Shown here: positions 21,928-30,748 of the stretch, in pieces
Layout of the letters: each line of letters begins with the position of its first letter
Position numbering within the stretch: position 1 is the first letter of the stretch
Origin: Altererythrobacter sp.
Lineage (GTDB): Bacteria > Pseudomonadota > Alphaproteobacteria > Sphingomonadales > Sphingomonadaceae
Assembly (NCBI GenBank): GCA_031178065.1
Contig: JAPSJS010000001.1
Span: 62,001 to 126,000, forward strand
Direction: 5' to 3'
Length of the DNA stretch: 64,000 nucleotides
The notes under the pieces: model-generated
Seen by the model: the letters and a program-made list of their open reading frames with translations, nothing else
Told to the model about the DNA's origin: nothing
The model's database searches: none
Translations under genes and position numbers: made by a program

Positions 21928-22824
21928 TCAATCGGGCATCAGCACCTTGCGGCCCGTCCGTACGCAGTCGAGCAGCCATTCCTTGGCGAGGCGCACGCGG
22001 GCCAGGTTCTGGGTGTCGCGGTGGGTTACGATCCAGAAGCTGCGGCGGATCGAGCGGTCCGGGCAGACGGGGACGAGGTCCGCACCGCGGTCGCCGATGA
22101 ATCGCGGCAGGACGCCGATCCCCACTCCTTCCTCGATCAGGCGGTTCTGCGCGTTGATGCTGGACGAGCGGATGTGCGCCGTCAGCCCCGCATGGAAATC
22201 GTCGAGATAGTTGAGTTCGGGCGCATAAAGCAGGTCGGGGATGTAGCTCACCAGCGTGTGGCCCTGCGCAAGCTCGCGCGGACGCTGCGGCGTGCCGTGC
22301 ACCGCCAGATAGCGGCGGCTGGCATAGAGCATCAGGCTGTAGTCCGAGAGTTTGCGGCAGATGACCGGCCCGGCCTTGGGGCGCGAGAGCATGACGGCAA
22401 TATCGGCCTCGCGCTTCGAGGGACTCAGAAACCCGCTGTTGGCGACCAGTTCGATCGAAAGGTTGGGATGGGCGCGGGCGAAATCGGCAAGATAGAGCGT
22501 CAGGAACTGGCTGCCGAAGCCTTCCGAGACGCTGAGACGCAGATTTCCCCCGAGGCCGGTCTGACGGCTCTGCACTGCGTCGATCGAGCGCGCGGCCTGG
22601 GCCATGGCCTCGGCCTTGGCGAGCAGGCTCTCGCCTGCTTCGGTCAGCGTCTGGCCTTCGCGCGTGCGTTCGAACAGCGTGATCTCGAGTTGCCGCTCGA
22701 GCCGTCGCAACCGGCGGCCGAGGGTGGTCGGATCGAGCCGGAGCGCACGCGCGGCGCGGCCGATCTGGCCCGCTTCCGCCACCGCGAGGAACACGCGGAT
22801 GTCGTTCCAGTTGGGATCCTGCAT
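21928..22824 (-). CDS. LysR-family regulator of valine catabolism
   Basis: A 298-residue LysR-type protein: an N-terminal winged HTH (residues 5-65, IRVFLAVAEAGQIGRAARALRLDPTTLGRRLRRLE) and a C-terminal periplasmic-binding-like effector domain. ATG 22,824 is chosen; longer readings have no support. It is divergent from mmsA with a 90 bp interval containing two palindromes (22,829-22,843, 22,860-22,871), so it likely regulates mmsA and itself in response to a valine metabolite. The effector is unknown. It is the first host gene to the right of the prophage. Confidence 0.85.
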   Translation of the reverse strand: MQDPNWNDIRVFLAVAEAGQIGRAARALRLDPTTLGRRLRRLERQLEITLFERTREGQTLTEAGESLLAKAEAMAQAARSIDAVQSRQTGLGGNLRLSVSEGFGSQFLTLYLADFARAHPNLSIELVANSGFLSPSKREADIAVMLSRPKAGPVICRKLSDYSLMLYASRRYLAVHGTPQRPRELAQGHTLVSYIPDLLYAPELNYLDDFHAGLTAHIRSSSINAQNRLIEEGVGIGVLPRFIGDRGADLVPVCPDRSIRRSFWIVTHRDTQNLARVRLAKEWLLDCVRTGRKVLMPD

Positions 22825-22828
22825 ATTT

Positions 22829-22871
22829 GCAGGCTTTACCTGCGATATTGAAGGTTGTCTGCAAGCTTGCA
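22829..22871. promoter_or_regulatory. Two palindromes in the LysR-mmsA interval
   Basis: GCAGG-CTTTA-CCTGC at 22,829-22,843 (5 bp arms) and the perfect 12-mer TGCAAGCTTGCA at 22,860-22,871. Both share TGCA-type half sites and lie between divergent starts, fitting LysR recognition and activation sites. Confidence 0.55.
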
Positions 22872-22914
22872 ATCGGCACGATCCGCGCCCAACGATTGGT
22901 AGAGGAGATACGTC

Positions 22915-24411
22915 ATGCGTCAGGTCGACCATTTTATCGCCGGAGGAGCCGGCGGCGGGTCCGGGCGCACGCACAAGGTGTGGAATCCGTCCACCGGCGA
23001 GGTTCAGGCCGAAGTAGCGCTGGGCGATGCCGCTCTGCTCGACCGCGCGATCGAGGCGGCGAAGAAGGTCCAGCCCGGCTGGGCGATGACCAATCCGCAA
23101 CGGCGCGCGCGGGTGATGTTCCGCTTCAAGGAACTGATTGAAGCCAACATGCAGGAGCTCGCCGAGCTGCTTTCCAGCGAACACGGCAAGGTGGTCGACG
23201 ACGCCAAGGGCGACGTGCAGCGCGGGCTCGAAGTGATCGAATACGCCTGCGGCATCCCGCAGGTGCTGAAAGGCGAATACACGCTGGGCGCCGGGCCGGG
23301 GATCGACGTCTATTCGATGCGCCAGCCGATCGGCATCGGCGCAGGCATTACGCCGTTCAACTTCCCCGCGATGATTCCGATGTGGATGTTCGGCATGGCG
23401 ATCGCGGCGGGCAACGCCTTCATCCTCAAGCCCAGCGAGCGCGACCCGAGCGTGCCGGTGCGGCTCGCCGAACTGTTCCTCGAGGCCGGCGCACCCGAGG
23501 GGCTGCTGCAGGTCGTCCACGGCGACAAGGAAATGGTCGACGCGATCCTCGATCACCCGGACATCGCGGGCGTCAGCTTCGTCGGCAGCAGCGACATCGC
23601 GCACTACGTCTACAAGCGCGGGGTCGAAAACGGAAAGCGTGTCCAAGCGATGGGCGGCGCGAAGAACCACGGCATCGTGATGCCCGACGCCGATCTCGAT
23701 CAGGTGGTGAACGACCTTGCCGGCGCCGCCTTCGGTTCGGCCGGCGAGCGCTGCATGGCACTGCCCGTGGTGGTTCCGGTGGGCGATGACACCGCCGAGC
23801 GGCTCAAGGAAAAGCTGATCCCCGCGATCAACGCCTTGCGGGTCGGCGTGTCGAACGATCCCGATGCACATTATGGCCCGGTGGTCACGCCCGAGCACAA
23901 GGCGCGGATCGAGCAGTGGATCGACACCGCCGAGCAGGAAGGCGCCGAGATCGTAGTCGACGGGCGCGGGTTCAGCCTGCAGGGGCACGAGAAAGGCTTC
24001 TTCGTCGGCCCGACGCTGATCGACCGGGTGACGCCGCAGATGAAGTCCTATCAGGAGGAGATCTTCGGCCCGGTGCTCCAGATCGTGCGCGCCACCGACT
24101 TCGAGGAAGCGGTGCGCCTGCCGAGTGACCACCAGTACGGCAACGGCGTCGCCATCTTCACCCGCAACGGCCACGCCGCGCGCGAGTTCGCGAGCCGGGT
24201 CAACGTCGGCATGGTCGGTGTGAACGTGCCGATCCCCGTGCCGGTGAGCTATCACAGCTTCGGCGGCTGGAAGCGTTCCGGCTTCGGCGACACGAACCAG
24301 TACGGCACCGAGGGCCTCAAGTTCTGGACCAAGGTCAAGACCGTCACCCAGCGCTGGCCGGACGGTGGGGGCGACGGTTCCAACGCCTTCCTCATCCCGA
24401 CGATGGGTTGA
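22915..24411 (+). CDS. mmsA: CoA-acylating methylmalonate-semialdehyde dehydrogenase
   Basis: A 498-residue aldehyde dehydrogenase superfamily protein. MmsA oxidises methylmalonate semialdehyde with NAD and CoA to propionyl-CoA, the last step of valine degradation. Visible signatures: ITPFNFPAMIPMWMFGMAIA, catalytic Cys in GSAGERCMALPV, and the ending KFWTKVKTVTQRWP. Length is typical (about 500). AGAGGAG precedes ATG 22,915. It heads a set of valine genes co-oriented through mmsB at 30,030. Confidence 0.95.
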   Translation: MRQVDHFIAGGAGGGSGRTHKVWNPSTGEVQAEVALGDAALLDRAIEAAKKVQPGWAMTNPQRRARVMFRFKELIEANMQELAELLSSEHGKVVDDAKGDVQRGLEVIEYACGIPQVLKGEYTLGAGPGIDVYSMRQPIGIGAGITPFNFPAMIPMWMFGMAIAAGNAFILKPSERDPSVPVRLAELFLEAGAPEGLLQVVHGDKEMVDAILDHPDIAGVSFVGSSDIAHYVYKRGVENGKRVQAMGGAKNHGIVMPDADLDQVVNDLAGAAFGSAGERCMALPVVVPVGDDTAERLKEKLIPAINALRVGVSNDPDAHYGPVVTPEHKARIEQWIDTAEQEGAEIVVDGRGFSLQGHEKGFFVGPTLIDRVTPQMKSYQEEIFGPVLQIVRATDFEEAVRLPSDHQYGNGVAIFTRNGHAAREFASRVNVGMVGVNVPIPVPVSYHSFGGWKRSGFGDTNQYGTEGLKFWTKVKTVTQRWPDGGGDGSNAFLIPTMG

Positions 24412-24470
24412 TGCGGGATAATCCGCAGGGTTCGCGAGTTTAGGGTGCGCAGCAAAGACTGGAGGACTTC

Positions 24471-24986
24471 ATGCGACTGATGATTGCTCTTGCCGCCGCG
24501 CCGGCGTTCGCGCTCGCGGCCTGCGGCGCGCCTGCGGACGATAGCGCCGATGGCGCAGATTCCGCCGCCGAAACCCCGATGCCGGTCGAGCCCGATGGCG
24601 GTATCGGCGACGGAGCAACGCCGCCCGCCGGGGAGACCTCCACGCCAGATGGCGACACAGCTTCAATTCCCGCCGCGCTACAGGGCCGCTGGGGTCTCGT
24701 CGCGGCGGATTGCACCTCCACCCGGGGGGACGCCAAGGGGCTGATCAAAGTCACCGGCGACACGGTCACGTTCTACGAGTCGCGCGCCACGCTGGGCGAC
24801 ATTGCCGAGCGCAGCAGCGATAGCATCCGCGCCACCTTCTCGTTTACCGGGGAAGGCATGACCTGGACCCGGGACATGGCGCTCGCCGCACAGGACGGCG
24901 GAGAGGCGCTCGTCCGCACCGAATACGGCGAGGACGCCATGGCCGACCCACTGCGCTATAGCCGGTGCTCCGAAGGAGACGCATGA
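24471..24986 (+). CDS. Putative lipoprotein
   Basis: A 171-residue protein with a lipoprotein signal (LAAAPAFALAAC, lipobox around LAAC at about residue 18), then a long acidic low-complexity linker (about residues 22-65) and a globular C-terminal domain (ALQGRWGLVAADCTSTRGDAKG, TFYESRATLGDI) with two Cys. The layout suggests an outer-membrane-tethered small domain. Function not recognised. It is overlapped by the following I78-type gene, and both are co-oriented with the valine genes. Confidence 0.65.
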   Translation: MRLMIALAAAPAFALAACGAPADDSADGADSAAETPMPVEPDGGIGDGATPPAGETSTPDGDTASIPAALQGRWGLVAADCTSTRGDAKGLIKVTGDTVTFYESRATLGDIAERSSDSIRATFSFTGEGMTWTRDMALAAQDGGEALVRTEYGEDAMADPLRYSRCSEGDA

Positions 24987-25300
24987 TGATTCACATTGGA
25001 AAACTGATCGCCCTCTTGCCCGCCGCGGCGCTCGCGGCTTGCGCCACGACGTCCGCCAATGAGCCCGGCACGCCGGGCACCGAAAACGGGGAGACCGCCA
25101 TGTGCGATCCCGCAGCAGCGCAGATCTACATCGGCCAGAAGGCGACCGGGCAGATCGGTGAGCAGATCCTCGACGCGACCGGCGCGCGCCAGCTTCGCTG
25201 GGGCCCGCCCCGCGCCGCCTTCACGATGGATTTCCGGCAGGACCGGGTCAACGTGATGTACGACGATGCAATGACCATCACCAAGATCACCTGCGGGTGA
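24983..25300 (+). CDS. Peptidase-inhibitor I78 family lipoprotein
   Basis: A 105-residue protein from ATG 24,983 behind GAAGGAG. A signal with lipobox LAAC near residue 19 is followed by an I78-type domain: C..AAAQ.YIGQKAT..IGEQIL..TGARQLRWGPP, then FRQDRVNVMYDDAMTITKITC. I78 inhibitors bind serine peptidases. In sphingomonads such proteins are common and exported. Overlaps the previous stop (ATGA). Confidence 0.75.
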   Translation: MMIHIGKLIALLPAAALAACATTSANEPGTPGTENGETAMCDPAAAQIYIGQKATGQIGEQILDATGARQLRWGPPRAAFTMDFRQDRVNVMYDDAMTITKITCG

Positions 25301-25347
25301 ACGATGCACCGGCGGAGGTTCAGGCTGAGCGGCTCGGGAAGCAGCGC

Positions 25348-25803
25348 ATGAGACACGCGCTGCCCCTTCTTCTCGCGCCGCTCGCGCTCGGCGCATGCCA
25401 GAGCGTGCCCGAACCTCCGTCGGAGAGCTTCCGCGAAACGCTGAACCGCCACGTCGCCGCGATCCAGTCGCGCGATTATCAGGGAATCGTCGACACGATC
25501 ACCACAGGCGACACGCTCATACTGATCTTCCCGAACGGCGAGCGCTACGGCACGCGCGAGCAGTTCCTCGGCTTTCACCGCGAATGGTTCGCCGATCCTG
25601 CGTGGGTGATGGTGCTGGAGCTGGTGAGGGTGCGGGAGGGGCGCGATTACGGCTATGCGCTCTATCGCACCAGCTACGACCCCGATGGCGCCGGGCCAAC
25701 ACCGGGACGCCCCGCGTATCTCTCGCTTGGCTTCCAGCTCGAGGATGGCCAATGGCGGCTCGTGCACGACCAGAACACGCGGATCGACACCGCGACAGAC
25801 TGA
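25348..25803 (+). CDS. Lipoprotein with SnoaL/DUF4440-like domain
   Basis: A 151-residue protein from ATG 25,348 (a longer GTG start at 25,297 overlaps the I78 gene; the shorter gives a clean signal MRHALPLLLAPLALGAC). The body (SFRETLNRHVAAIQSRDYQGIVDTITTGDTLILIFPNG and AYLSLGFQLEDGQWRLVHDQNTRID) is a cone-fold SnoaL/NTF2-like domain that typically binds a small hydrophobic ligand. Precise role unknown. The next gene starts 9 bp later. Confidence 0.7.
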   Translation: MRHALPLLLAPLALGACQSVPEPPSESFRETLNRHVAAIQSRDYQGIVDTITTGDTLILIFPNGERYGTREQFLGFHREWFADPAWVMVLELVRVREGRDYGYALYRTSYDPDGAGPTPGRPAYLSLGFQLEDGQWRLVHDQNTRIDTATD

Positions 25804-25812
25804 ACAGGGCCA

Positions 25813-26958
25813 ATGACAGGACAGTTCCAGCTTACCGACGATCAACTCGCGATCCAGGAAATGGCGCGCCGCTTTACGGCCGACCATATCACGCCGTTCG
25901 CCGCCGAGTGGGACGAGAAGCACCACTTCCCGCGCGACGTGATCCAGAAGACCGGCGAGCTCGGATTCGGCGCGATCTACGTCTCGGAGGAAAGCGGCGG
26001 GATTGCGTTGGGCCGGCTGGAAGCGGCGCTGATCATGGAAGCGATGGCCTACGGCTGCCCCGCAACGAGCGCCTATGTCTCGATCCACAACATGGCCGCA
26101 TGGATGATTGACCGTTTCGGCGGCGATGAGGTCAAGAAGAAGTTCCTGCCCCGACTGGTGACGATGGAGCAGATCGCCAGCTATGCGCTGACCGAGCCGG
26201 GCTCCGGCTCGGACGCGGCCGATCTCAAGACCACCGCGCGGCTGGACGGCGACCATTACGTGCTCAACGGCACCAAGCAGTTTATCTCGGGCGGCGGGTT
26301 CAACGACGTCTACGTCTGCATGGTCCGCACCGGCGAGCACAAGAGCCGCGGGATCACCTGCCTCGTCGTCGAGAAGGACACGCCGGGCGTCAGCTTCGGC
26401 GCGCCGGAGAAGAAGCTCGGCTGGAACGCCTCCCCCACCGCGCAGGTGATCTTCGAGGACGCGCGCGTGCCGGTGGAGAACCGCGTCGGCGCGGAGGGCG
26501 ACGGTTTCCGCTTCGCCATGGCCGGGCTCGACGGCGGCCGCCTCAACATCGGCGCGTGCTCGCTGGGCGGCGCGCAGCGCTGTCTGGATGAGGCGATCGC
26601 CTATACCAAGGAACGCCAGCAGTTCGGCCAGCCGATCGCGGACTTCCAGAACACCCAGTTCACGCTCGCCGACATGGCGACCGAACTGGAAGCGGCGCGC
26701 GCGCTGCTCTACCTCGCAGCCGTCAAGGTGACCGACAACGCGCCGGACAAGACGCGCTTTTCCGCGATGGCCAAACGCCTCGCGACCGACAGCGGCAGCA
26801 ACGTCGTCAACAACGCGCTCCAGCTCTTCGGCGGCTACGGCTATCTGAAGGACTACCCGATCGAGCGCTTCTGGCGCGATCTGCGGGTGCATTCGATCCT
26901 CGAAGGCACGAACCAGGTCATGCGCATGATCGTGGGCCGGGACCTGTTGCGCCAGTGA
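25813..26958 (+). CDS. Acyl-CoA dehydrogenase, likely isobutyryl-CoA type
   Basis: A 381-residue flavoenzyme. Signatures YALTEPGSGSDAADLKT (residues ~118-135), the Asp/Ser-rich FAD segments, and NQVMRMIVGRDL near the end match medium/short branched-chain acyl-CoA dehydrogenases. With hydrolase, hydratase, mmsB and mmsA neighbours, isobutyryl-CoA to methacrylyl-CoA oxidation is the most likely reaction. Length typical. GTGA overlap with the following hydrolase gene. Confidence 0.9.
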   Translation: MTGQFQLTDDQLAIQEMARRFTADHITPFAAEWDEKHHFPRDVIQKTGELGFGAIYVSEESGGIALGRLEAALIMEAMAYGCPATSAYVSIHNMAAWMIDRFGGDEVKKKFLPRLVTMEQIASYALTEPGSGSDAADLKTTARLDGDHYVLNGTKQFISGGGFNDVYVCMVRTGEHKSRGITCLVVEKDTPGVSFGAPEKKLGWNASPTAQVIFEDARVPVENRVGAEGDGFRFAMAGLDGGRLNIGACSLGGAQRCLDEAIAYTKERQQFGQPIADFQNTQFTLADMATELEAARALLYLAAVKVTDNAPDKTRFSAMAKRLATDSGSNVVNNALQLFGGYGYLKDYPIERFWRDLRVHSILEGTNQVMRMIVGRDLLRQ

Positions 26959-28031
26959 GTAGCGAACCGATGACTGAAGACGTGAACATCCATACCCACG
27001 GGAAAGCCGGGCACATATCGCTCAACCGGCCCAAGGCGCTCCATGCGCTGACGCTGGAGATGTGTCATGCGATGAGCCGTGCCTTGCGGGAGTGGGAGAG
27101 CGACGATGCCGTCGAAACGGTGATCATCGATCACGCCGAAGGGCGCGGGTTCTGCGCCGGCGGAGATATCGCCTTCCTGCGCAACTCCGCACTGAACGAT
27201 AATGGCGTGAGCGGGCGGAAGTTCTTCCACGACGAATACCAGCTCAACCACCAGATGTTCGCTTACCCCAAGCCGATCGTCGCCTTCATGGACGGGATCA
27301 CGATGGGCGGCGGCGTCGGCATCGCCCTGCCCGCGAAGTACCGCGTCGCGACCGAGAACACGCGCTTCGCCATGCCGGAAACGGGCATCGGCCTGTTTCC
27401 CGATGTCGGCGGGGGCTGGTATCTTGCGCGGCTTGGCGGGCGGCTCGGCCAGTTCCTTGCGCTCACCGGCGCGCGGCTCGACGGCTCCGAGTGTCTCTGG
27501 GCCGGGCTTGCCACCCACTACCTTCCCGCCGCGAAGCTGCCCGAGGCCAAGGCGCGCATCGCCGAACACCCGGACCGGATCGGGGGCATTCTGTCCGAGC
27601 TTTCGGTCACTCCGCCCGAAGCGCGGGTTGCCGCCAACGCCGACCGGATCGCCAAGCACTTCGCCTCGGACCGGCTCGAGGACATTCTCGCCAGCTTGGA
27701 GAAGGGCGCCGAGAGCAATGGGGGCGAATGGGCGGAGAAGGAGCTCGATGCGCTGCGCGCCAAGAGCCCGCAGACCTGCAAGGTCGCGCTGCGCCAGCTT
27801 GCCGAGGCGAAGGACTTCACCGATTTCGCCGACAACATGCGCAACGAATACCGGATCGCCAGCCGCGTGATCGTCCGCCCGGACTTCGCCGAAGGGGTGC
27901 GCGCGGTGATCGTCGACAAGACCGGCGATCCCAAGTGGGACCCCGCGACGCCCGAGGGTGTGACCGGGGGCCTGCTCGACAGCATCTTCGCCCCCCTGCC
28001 CGAAGGGGAAGAATGGGTGCCGCTGCATTAG
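26955..28031 (+). CDS. 3-hydroxyisobutyryl-CoA hydrolase
   Basis: A 358-residue crotonase-fold protein with the longer C-terminus of hydroxyisobutyryl-CoA hydrolases. Motifs: RGFCAGGDI (oxyanion), MGGGVGIALPAKYRVATENTRFAMPE and FPDVGGGW. It releases 3-hydroxyisobutyrate from its CoA ester, driving valine breakdown. Translation may start at GTG 26,955 (GTGA overlap) or ATG 26,970. A REP-like pair follows its stop. Confidence 0.9.
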   Translation: MSSEPMTEDVNIHTHGKAGHISLNRPKALHALTLEMCHAMSRALREWESDDAVETVIIDHAEGRGFCAGGDIAFLRNSALNDNGVSGRKFFHDEYQLNHQMFAYPKPIVAFMDGITMGGGVGIALPAKYRVATENTRFAMPETGIGLFPDVGGGWYLARLGGRLGQFLALTGARLDGSECLWAGLATHYLPAAKLPEAKARIAEHPDRIGGILSELSVTPPEARVAANADRIAKHFASDRLEDILASLEKGAESNGGEWAEKELDALRAKSPQTCKVALRQLAEAKDFTDFADNMRNEYRIASRVIVRPDFAEGVRAVIVDKTGDPKWDPATPEGVTGGLLDSIFAPLPEGEEWVPLH

Positions 28032-28032
28032 T

Positions 28033-28114
28033 CGTCATCCCGGCGAGCGCTGGGATCGCTGTCCGCCCGGTCGGACCTAACCGATAACGATCCCAGCTTG
28101 CGCTGGGATGACGG
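28033..28114. repeat. REP-like pair (inverted), BIME-type
   Basis: Two inverted copies of a CGTCATCCC-...-GGGATCG unit: CGTCATCCCGGCGAGCG.. at 28,033-28,061 and its inverted partner ..GCTGGGATGACGG at 28,088-28,114, with an inner GTCCG-CCCGGT-CGGAC palindrome. Each unit is itself palindromic. The right copy runs into the enoyl-CoA hydratase coding start. A third such unit lies at 3,813 in the prophage. Confidence 0.8.
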
Positions 28115-28905
28115 AGGGAAAATTGGATTACGAAACGATCACCGCCGAACAGCGCGGCGCAGTCACGCTGATCACGCTCAACCGCCCGCAGGCGCTGAAC
28201 GCTCTCAATTCGCAAGTGCTCGAGGACCTGATCGCCGCCTTCGCCGCATTCGAGGCCGATGACAGTCAGCGCTGCGCGGTGCTCACCGGCGCGGGCGACA
28301 AGGCTTTCGCAGCGGGCGCCGACATCAAGGAGATGGCCGACAAGGCCGCGGCCGACTTCTTCCTCGAGGATTTCTTCGCCCGCTGGACCAGCCATCTGGT
28401 CAAGGCGACCCGCAAGCCGTGGATCGCGGCTGTGAACGGCTTTGCGCTCGGGGGCGGGTGCGAGCTTGCAATGATGGCGGACTTCATCATCGCCAGCGAC
28501 AAGGCGAAGTTCGGCCAGCCCGAGATCAAGCTCGGCGTCGCGCCCGGCATGGGCGGCAGCCAGCGCCTTACCCGCGCGGTCGGCAAGGCCAAGGCGATGG
28601 AGATGTGCCTGACCGGCCGCATGATGGACGCCGAAGAGGCGGAGCGTTCGGGCCTCGTCGCGCGCGTCGTGTCGCACGACAGCCTGCTCGACGAAGCGCT
28701 CAAGACGGCAGCAGCGATCGCAGGAATGCCGCCGATGGCCGCGATCGCGAACAAGGAAATGGTCAACGCCGCGTTCGAAACCACGCTCGATCAGGGACTG
28801 ATCGTCGAACGCCGCATCTTCCAGATCCTCGCCGCATCGGAGGACAAGGCCGAGGGCATGGCCGCCTTCATCGAGAAGCGGGAAGGCCAGTGGAAGGGGC
28901 GGTAA
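28108..28905 (+). CDS. Enoyl-CoA hydratase (methacrylyl-CoA hydration)
   Basis: A 265-residue crotonase. [43 protein letters not shown] holds the CoA/oxyanion loop and both active-site acidic residues. In this operon it would hydrate methacrylyl-CoA to 3-hydroxyisobutyryl-CoA. The ATG at 28,108 is formed by the REP repeat; TTG 28,123, with GGAGG six bases upstream, may be the true start. Co-oriented between hydrolase and mmsB. Confidence 0.92.
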   Translation: MTEGKLDYETITAEQRGAVTLITLNRPQALNALNSQVLEDLIAAFAAFEADDSQRCAVLTGAGDKAFAAGADIKEMADKAAADFFLEDFFARWTSHLVKATRKPWIAAVNGFALGGGCELAMMADFIIASDKAKFGQPEIKLGVAPGMGGSQRLTRAVGKAKAMEMCLTGRMMDAEEAERSGLVARVVSHDSLLDEALKTAAAIAGMPPMAAIANKEMVNAAFETTLDQGLIVERRIFQILAASEDKAEGMAAFIEKREGQWKGR

Positions 28906-29147
28906 TCCTCAAAGGCGCCGGACTGCTTGTCTTTGGCGTGCTGTTCATCTGGCTCGGCATCTCGGGCTGGAAGCACCGGCGCGAGGCGCGGGTAAGCCTG
29001 ACAGAAGCAACCATACTCAAGGCGGCCGATGCTGATCCGCTTCCGTTGAGCCGATGGGACCGAGCGATGGCCTACGTGCAGCCGATCCTAGCGCTGATTT
29101 TCGGGCCAACTATGGTTTTCCTTGGCCTGGTTCTGCTGTTCGCTTGA
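28890..29147 (+). CDS. Small two-pass membrane protein
   Basis: An 85-residue protein from GTG 28,890, overlapping the hydratase stop by 16 bp. Two hydrophobic segments ([16 protein letters not shown] and [24 protein letters not shown]) flank a charged loop. Unrecognised. Its expression with the valine genes may be incidental, or it may supply a membrane partner. The Shine-Dalgarno (AAGG) is modest. Confidence 0.55.
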   Translation: MEGAVILKGAGLLVFGVLFIWLGISGWKHRREARVSLTEATILKAADADPLPLSRWDRAMAYVQPILALIFGPTMVFLGLVLLFA

Positions 29148-29160
29148 TTGGAGAATGAAA

Positions 29161-30030
29161 ATGAAAATCGCCTTTATCGGCCTCGGTAACATGGGCGGCG
29201 GGATGGCTGCCAATCTCGTGAAGGCGGGGCATGAGGTCCGCGCGTTCGACCTGGCGGAGCCCGCGCTCGCCGCGGCGCGCGAGAACGGGTGCGAGGCTTT
29301 CACCGATGCCAGAGAAGCGGTCGGCGGCGCCGAGGCGGTCGTCTCGATGCTGCCCAACGGCGGGATCGTGAAGGCGGTCTACGAGAACGACGTGTTCGGC
29401 CATGCGCCCGAAGGCACGGTGCTGCTCGACTGCTCGACCATCGACGTCGCTACCGCGCGCGAGTTGTCCGAAGCTGCTGGCGCGAAGGGCTATGTGATGG
29501 TCGATGCGCCGGTTTCCGGCGGCATCGCGGCGGCCAATGCCGGCACCCTGACCTTCATGGTCGGCGGCAGCGACGAGGCGTTCTCGCGCGCGGAACCGAT
29601 CCTCTCGGCGATGGGCAAGGCGGTGATCCATGCCGGCGATTCGGGCGCGGGCGAAGCGGCGAAGCTGTGCAACAACCTGATCCTGGCCGCGACGATGATC
29701 GCCACTTGCGAAGGTTTCACGCTGGCGGAAAAGCTCGGGCTCGACCCGCAGGTCTTCTACGATATCTCGTCGAAGGCGACGGGGCAGTCGTGGTCGATGA
29801 CCAGCTACTGCCCCGTTCCCGGTGTCGGACCGCAAAGCCCGTCGGACAACGGCTACCGAGGCGGTTTCGCCACGGCGCTGATGCTCAAGGACCTGAAGCT
29901 GGCGATGGAAGCGGCGGAAACGTCCGGCACCCCCACCCCGCTCGGCGCCCACGCGAAGGAGCTTTACGAAACCTTCGCGGCCGAGAACGGCGGGCTCGAC
30001 TTCTCGGCCATCATCAGGACGCTTCGATAG
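29161..30030 (+). CDS. mmsB: 3-hydroxyisobutyrate dehydrogenase
   Basis: A 289-residue 6-phosphogluconate-dehydrogenase-fold enzyme: Rossmann FIGLGNMGGGMAANLVKAGH at the N-terminus, the substrate motif DAPVSGGIAAANAGTLTFMVGG, and catalytic Lys in GEAAKLCNN. It oxidises 3-hydroxyisobutyrate to methylmalonate semialdehyde, which MmsA uses. ATG 29,161 is chosen because GGAG lies 7 bases upstream; an in-frame ATG two codons earlier is too close. Its end overlaps the convergent Nmad3-like gene by 17 bp. Confidence 0.93.
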   Translation: MKIAFIGLGNMGGGMAANLVKAGHEVRAFDLAEPALAAARENGCEAFTDAREAVGGAEAVVSMLPNGGIVKAVYENDVFGHAPEGTVLLDCSTIDVATARELSEAAGAKGYVMVDAPVSGGIAAANAGTLTFMVGGSDEAFSRAEPILSAMGKAVIHAGDSGAGEAAKLCNNLILAATMIATCEGFTLAEKLGLDPQVFYDISSKATGQSWSMTSYCPVPGVGPQSPSDNGYRGGFATALMLKDLKLAMEAAETSGTPTPLGAHAKELYETFAAENGGLDFSAIIRTLR

Positions 30031-30748
30031 CCGCGATCACCCGCGCGAGCCATTCGCGCGGCGCCCTGCGGCGGCCGATCTCGGCCACGAACTCCTGACC
30101 TCGCGAAACCGCGCGCAGCCGCCCGCCCCGGAGCCAGCGGTCGGCGCGGTCATGATACGAAAGCCCGCCGCGCCGCAGCCAGGCGGGCCGGCGCCACAGG
30201 CTCGGCGGGCCGCCTGGCATCGTCAGCCGCAGGGCATCCCCGGCGCGCGAAGCCGCCCCGCCCGGTCCACGGTAGATCGCATCGTTGCGGCCATGCATCG
30301 CGATCGCGTGCGGGTGGCCGTGTTCGCGCAGCGCTGCGAGCGTCGGAGCGTCGCAGCAGGCCAGATCGATCCGCCGCTCGACTTCGAGGTAGCCGAAGAT
30401 CCGGTGGTGCGGCTCACCGCTCTCCTCTTCGCGGAAGAGGCCGAAGAAAAGGAACACGTCCCCCGCCCCGACGCCGCGGTTTGCGAGATGCGTCTGCGCG
30501 GCGCCGCACTGGCCGAACAGGCAGGTGCCGTCGGCCAGGAACATCGGATCGTGGTGGCACAGATCATCCGCGCCGACCCGGCCCCTGCTGGCGCGCACGA
30601 CATGCTGCCCCAACTCCAGCGAACCATAAGTCGTGCGCGAATGCTCGGCCGCCGGGATCGGCAGGCTGAGCGGCCGGCCACCGACGATCGGGGATGGTCC
30701 GCCGCCCGAAGTGCTGTCGAAGCCTTTCCTGCTCAGGACGATCCGCAT
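30014..30748 (-). CDS. Nmad3-like (nucleotide-modification-associated) protein
   Basis: A 244-residue protein opening with [28 protein letters not shown] and TTYGSLELG, matching the Nmad3 family that accompanies modified-base systems in phages and eukaryotes. Later VFLFFGLF, FGYLEVERRID and HPHAI(A)MHGRND elements recur in that family. I know of no proven enzymatic activity. Its ATG overlaps the gcvPB stop by one base (TGATG), so it is translated with glycine cleavage genes. Its end overlaps the convergent mmsB by 17 bp. Confidence 0.8.
   Translation of the reverse strand: MRIVLSRKGFDSTSGGGPSPIVGGRPLSLPIPAAEHSRTTYGSLELGQHVVRASRGRVGADDLCHHDPMFLADGTCLFGQCGAAQTHLANRGVGAGDVFLFFGLFREEESGEPHHRIFGYLEVERRIDLACCDAPTLAALREHGHPHAIAMHGRNDAIYRGPGGAASRAGDALRLTMPGGPPSLWRRPAWLRRGGLSYHDRADRWLRGGRLRAVSRGQEFVAEIGRRRAPREWLARVIAAIEAS

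Noticed and set aside
22915-30030. A second, phage-derived region in the valine cluster
   Set aside because: Gene order, coding strand and families fit ordinary host metabolism; only the REP pair is repetitive.
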